Shown here: piece after piece, positions 60,401 through 64,000 of the stretch
Layout: every line of letters starts with the position of its first letter
Numbering within the stretch: the first letter of the stretch is position 1
Assembly: GCA_018292915.2 (NCBI GenBank)
Contig: JACVVK020000018.1
Span: 523,501 to 587,500 of the forward strand
Length of the DNA stretch: 64,000 bases
Direction of reading: 5' to 3'
Source: Batillaria attramentaria
Lineage: Eukaryota; Mollusca; Gastropoda; Batillariidae
Notes under the pieces: generated by a model
What the model saw: only the letters and a program-made list of their open reading frames with translations
Told to the model about the DNA's origin: nothing
The model's database searches: none
Position numbers and translations under genes: made by a program

Positions 60401-62665
60401 AAAACAACTTTTTAAAATTCATATTTTCATAAATTCACAGATTATCAGTACTTTCAGGAAAAAAAAACCAAAACACTTTTTAACTTTCCTTGCTTTTCAC
60501 CAGCCCTCCTACTATGATCAGTACCAAAGATAATATACATTTCTGCGCCATGAAACTGTAAATGTTTTTCCTTCTTCCTTTTAATTTAAAAAACAAAAAA
60601 AAAAAAAAAACCAATTGTGTGCACCCACCTTGCAGGAGGTCAGCAACTGTGTTGAGCAGGTAATTGAGGAACTCATGAGCATCCTGCTGCATGTAGTTGT
60701 CAAACAGTTCTGGTGACAGATGGAAGTAAAACTTACACTTTTCTTTTTTTTTTAGTAATTCCTGGCAACTCTTTTAAAATAATTTCCTCATGCCTTATCA
60801 GTGTCAGCCAACGAATGGGTCGACGCAGCCCAGGTCAAAATGTGAGTGTGAGCTGGGAAAAGTTAACTTGTGCCAGTACTCCATTAAATTCCCATTTTTT
60901 TTATTATTATTCCCAAATTATATTTCCATTTTAGGCTCTGCGTATTCAGATGACCACGACAGTCATTCCCAAAAATGTATGCTTTGAAATTTCATGTCCA
61001 ATCAACACTATTCACAGACCAATTGACAATACAGCAAACACGATTATTTTACACAACACTAATCCCGCCCTAGTCAAACTCAAACGCTCCCATCCAAGAC
61101 GCAGTTTTCACTAAACACACAGCAGCTTTACCATTTTCTTTCCTCAAGCGTGTGATGAACTTCTTTGGTGCAATTGTGCCGACTTTCTTCTTCTGTGTGG
61201 CGATACTGTAAAAGAGATCTGCCAGACATGTGAGCAGCGACTCCTTCTTCGCATTCTTTTGCTGTTGTTTGTACTGCAGCACCTTCTCCCGGAAACCCCG
61301 GCAGAAGTACAGTGCTTGCAACACAGAGTTGCAGTAGCAGGTGTTGCCAAACTGCGTAGGTGGAAATGAAAGAACAAAAATAAAAATCATGTAAGTGACT
61401 GCATCAAAAGGTACCCACAAAACCAATACTTGGTTGGAACTTCTGATAACTCACCCCTCACTTGAGTTTCAGGGTTGCACATTTTCCACAGCTTCTACAG
61501 GACAAAGTGTCCTGGAAACAGCAAAGTGATAGGACACAGTGTCCTGGCCACTTAGTGGCAATAAAAATTTTAATAGGACAAATGTCCGCTTGAGGTGGGA
61601 AAAATAGGACATTTGAAATTTTTATAGGTCAATGTCCTGGGACCGACTTAAATGTGCAACCCTGCTTGATGTGCACTGATGTAATCAATTTATCCTCTAT
61701 TCCAAATGATATAACTTGGAACCTGGAGAGGAGGTGGGGGGTGTGCGGAGGGGAAGGATTATAACACACAGGTGAAAGTGAAACAACAGAAACATCTTTT
61801 CCTTAATTAAAGTCTCTATATTTGTAACATTTGTGTTCTGAGGGGAAAAAAATTGCCGCTTACGAAGCTCTAAGGCTGCTTGCGATGCGAACATTTTTGT
61901 GACTTCAACAGTGATCGCGCTAGGAATTTTGAAAACCGGTCCCATCAGCGACTACCCCACACTGTCACTCAACAACCTGTGTCAGAACCGGTCCCACGAG
62001 AATTAAAACCAGTGATAAGAATTACACTGCAAATCGACCTACACACAATCACAGTGTCACAACACTGTATCGGTATGAGAGGTAAAGATAGCAGCGAGTC
62101 CATCGCAAGAACAAAGAAGCCCTGGGCAGTGGGGAACAAACTATTGTGACAGTGATTAACGTTCACTGAAACTGGGACACCCCTCCCCCTACCCCCCATC
62201 AGAGGCCACAGTGTTTACCGGTGCCAGCAAATTACAACCGGTCCCTGGGACCGGCAGCTCCAAATTTTTCTGGTATTCTGGTTTTGCAAACAGTATTTTA
62301 CCGGTAAATACCGGTTAACGCGATCACTGCTTCAAATAGTAGAGAATGCCTAGTTGGTGTTCAGCCCGCAACAAAAGAATGTCTGCTCAGTATATGGTAT
62401 ATCTATATACGTCAACCAGAGTCACAATGGTTTTAGACGCTATATCATGTCCTGAGTTACTGATTCTGATACATGGATATTACTATTATTAGCTGAATTC
62501 AGTGCATTCAGCGAAAAGTTTTCAATAGCGTTGTTGTATGCCTGACCAACATATTTGGCTTTTAACCTGTACATGATTATTGATCTGTATAACTATATCT
62601 CTACCACCCCACCCCTAAAATTGAATTGCACAAGCAAATTTATACAAGAGAGAGGAAATCAAGGG

Positions 62666-62699
<34 letters not shown>

Positions 62700-63311
62700 T
62701 ATTCTGTTTCATTCAGAGAGATTGCAAAAGTGTCTCACATTAACAAGTCCAAAGTAGTGTTCATTAGCTGGAAACTGCTCGGACCCAATTTCCTTCTCCA
62801 ACTGGGAAGCATTTGCTCCCTGAAAATCAGACACACACAACAACAAAAAATCATGCAATGATCAAAAATTCAGTCACAAAATTGTTTTGTAATTGTTAGT
62901 TGTTCTCTTAGAGTGTTTTGAGCCTCCCGGTATTCTGATCATGGCTGCGACTGGTCAGGGGAATAGTGGGAGGGCTATGAACGTGCTAATAGCCACTGCC
63001 TCCTATCACACCCGAAGGGCTCGACACTAACCAATAATATTATAGTAAACAAACCTTTGCTGACCAAAAGCCTGCAATAATACATTGACACCTTTCATTG
63101 ACGACTGCCAAACTGGTAAAATGCTAAAACACAGGATGCTGGTTCGCATTCTGGTGGCAAACTTAAAAAAACAAACACCCAATATTAGTCATCGGCTGCG
63201 CAATGCCCAAGAAATACGACACTTGCCATCTATGACGGAAGTTCCCCGAGTTCCGATGCGAGTGAAAAGAAAAGCTAAGGATATAATGAACTCGTGCATT
63301 ATACGTACCAT
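55987..63311 (-). CDS. USP46: Ubiquitin carboxyl-terminal hydrolase USP46/USP12
   Basis: Deubiquitinase of the USP12/USP46 group (animal partners WDR48/WDR20), cysteine peptidase family C19. Exons: 63309-63311 (ATG only), 62739-62819, 61132-61351, 60629-60709, 60019-60149, 59018-59178, 58115-58247, 57546-57689 and 55987-56088. They total 1056 nt, or 351 aa. Exon 2 starts [12 protein letters not shown], fitting an MGANAS-type start, and an ATG|GTACGT donor at 63311-63303 supplies the Met. The Cys box [17 protein letters not shown], the His box [17 protein letters not shown], zinc-type CLNC and CEVC pairs, and the C-terminus [11 protein letters not shown] are all present. All introns are GT-AG and in frame. 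The first exon is the least certain part. USP12 versus USP46 cannot be separated in an invertebrate with one orthologue. Confidence 0.95.
56408..57537. repeat. Element with repeated TGACCTTGACCTT / TCAAGGTCA blocks
   Basis: At least five degenerate units of about 150-170 bp, each with TGACCTTGACCTT..., usually TCAAGGTCATT, then 'CAAGTTTG.TGCCTCT' and GAGAAAATGCCAATGTTAAA. The outer ends, AGAAGCCTCCATGGCTTCCC and GACTCCCATTGTTACACAAG..GGAGCC, are partly inverted. It holds an AC microsatellite (57431-57474) and lies in the last intron of USP46. Confidence 0.75.
58290..58520 (+). mobile_element. SINE family D, 3' part
   Basis: Begins within the body (GGAAACGTTCAGCCCACAAA) and ends TAAAGCGCCTATACAA. 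The head is missing. It lies in a USP46 intron. Confidence 0.72.
59330..59640 (+). repeat. Dispersed repeat 'E', reference copy
   Basis: Uninterrupted copy of the element seen at 26.8-27.5 and 32.2-33.3 kb, ending near ATTAGTCCCTTTAA. It lies in a USP46 intron. No coding capacity or tRNA-like head is seen. Confidence 0.65.
61470..61664. mobile_element. hAT-like MITE with 15-bp terminal inverted repeats
   Basis: CAGGGTTGCACATTT at the left and its exact reverse complement at the right, 195 bp overall. Internal sequence repeats GGACA/TGTCC motifs. It lies in a USP46 intron. A clean 8-bp duplication was not seen. Confidence 0.75.
61909..62329. mobile_element. MITE-like element with CAGTGATCGCG ends
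   Basis: The 11-bp ends CAGTGATCGCG and CGCGATCACTG are inverted, with CTTCAA directly outside both. The interior is rich in ACCGGT/TACCGG. A related partial element at about 23,090-23,490 shares the ACCGGT-rich interior and the GCGATCACTG end. It lies in a USP46 intron. Confidence 0.68.
62670..62699. repeat. TG dinucleotide microsatellite
   Basis: About 14 TG units, about 40 bp downstream of exon 2 of USP46 in transcript sense. Confidence 0.93.
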
Positions 63312-64000
63312 CTCTCCAGCTACACAGCACGCCCCAAATCTTGGGGTAATGGTCGCTATTTTTGCAGAATTAGTCGATCCTCAATCTGTAAACACGGGTT
63401 TCGAAAGAGTTCGCAACTAGCTGCCGGCCATGTTGTTTTGAAGCAGAGCTCCATGGGAAATCAATTTTTTGGAAAAAAAAACACTTTTTTAATAATGATG
63501 ACACCACTAAAAATCTGACAATCATGAACTAGCATGTAATCTTGGTTTTATCTCTCTCTTTTTTTCAGCATTTATTTTGACGTTAACGGGTCTCGGGAAA
63601 TCTCGCGTTACGGTCTTTTTCCTGTCGGCCATTGGAAAGGTGCGTGCTCGTATCATTTTGGTGCCGTTTATGGCTCGATATTTACAGATGTGCTGCATGT
63701 AGTGCACAACGATTAAGTTAAGATCAAGTTTCAAAGTACTTTTAATTATCCAGTCACCCTTACACCTCTCTATAGTTTTCAGGTGAACTAGATCAATCTT
63801 GTTGTTAGTCCCTCCTCACCCACGAGTACCCACGTGTTGCCATAACTTGCCACTGCCAGCACTCTTTCCTTTCTCCCTCGCTTGGACTATCCTTCTCCAA
63901 TCTCGCCACCCCCATCCCCTCTCTGTTTCTAATTAATAGTAAATGCACACTTTTGTAGTAAATAGACGCATTTTTTTTTCAATAATCATGTAAAACTGCT
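63312..64000. other. 5' UTR and upstream region of USP46
   Basis: On the minus strand the sequence before the proposed ATG is open only back to an in-frame TGA about 70 nt upstream, and contains no other in-frame ATG. Beyond that no exon or repeat is recognised. Confidence 0.45.

Noticed and set aside
61697..61945. First coding exon of USP46
   Set aside because: Shows no similarity to the family N-terminus; the [10 protein letters not shown] exon at 62739-62819 fits exactly.

Overview
The window is eukaryotic nuclear DNA. Its genes are split by GT-AG introns, it is full of microsatellites, long G/C homopolymers and tRNA-derived SINEs, and its intact genes are animal orthologues. The compact SPCS3 and USP12/46 genes and the dense SINE/MITE content suggest a lophotrochozoan, most likely a mollusc. 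That placement is an inference; no species marker is visible.

Layout. (1) About 0.9-8.5 kb, + strand: a NIPA-family magnesium transporter gene (5' end unclear) with a repeat-rich 3' UTR. (2) 9.3-48.3 kb, - strand: a tandem array of three lysosomal Pro-X carboxypeptidase (PRCP, peptidase family S28) genes at 9,283-16,454, 18,145-24,990 and 37,837-48,347. Each has nine coding exons with identical intron phases. A lipocalin-like gene (28,600-33,594, - strand) sits between the second and third copies, surrounded by transposon remnants. (3) 48.45-51.2 kb, + strand: SPCS3, the 22/23-kDa subunit of the signal peptidase complex, head-to-head with the 5'-most PRCP copy (104 bp between start codons). 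(4) 55.99-63.31 kb, - strand: a USP46/USP12 deubiquitinase gene, tail-to-tail with SPCS3, with a possible long 3' UTR down to about 51.3 kb.

Most notable points. PRCP copy 3 carries two versions of exon 5 (44,781-44,932 and 44,510-44,664). They share splice phases, and neither length is a multiple of three, so including both would shift the frame: the signature of mutually exclusive splicing. PRCP copy 1 has lost the catalytic His (HH to QQ) while keeping the nucleophile Ser and the Asp, so it is probably a pseudoenzyme. All three PRCP genes have a TCATGTGA/TCACATGA box 17-18 bp upstream of the ATG, resembling MITF/TFE M-box sites. SPCS3 contains a probable U12-type intron with AT-AA termini. 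The USP46 start codon appears to sit alone at the end of a 5' exon.

The rest is repeats: at least four tRNA-headed SINE families (several with clear target-site duplications), a solo LTR with a 5-bp duplication nested in another repeat, several MITE-like elements (including a perfect 92-bp palindrome flanked by TTAA), a LINE fragment, and long satellites. All intron boundaries were read by eye from splice consensus and protein continuity, with no transcript evidence.
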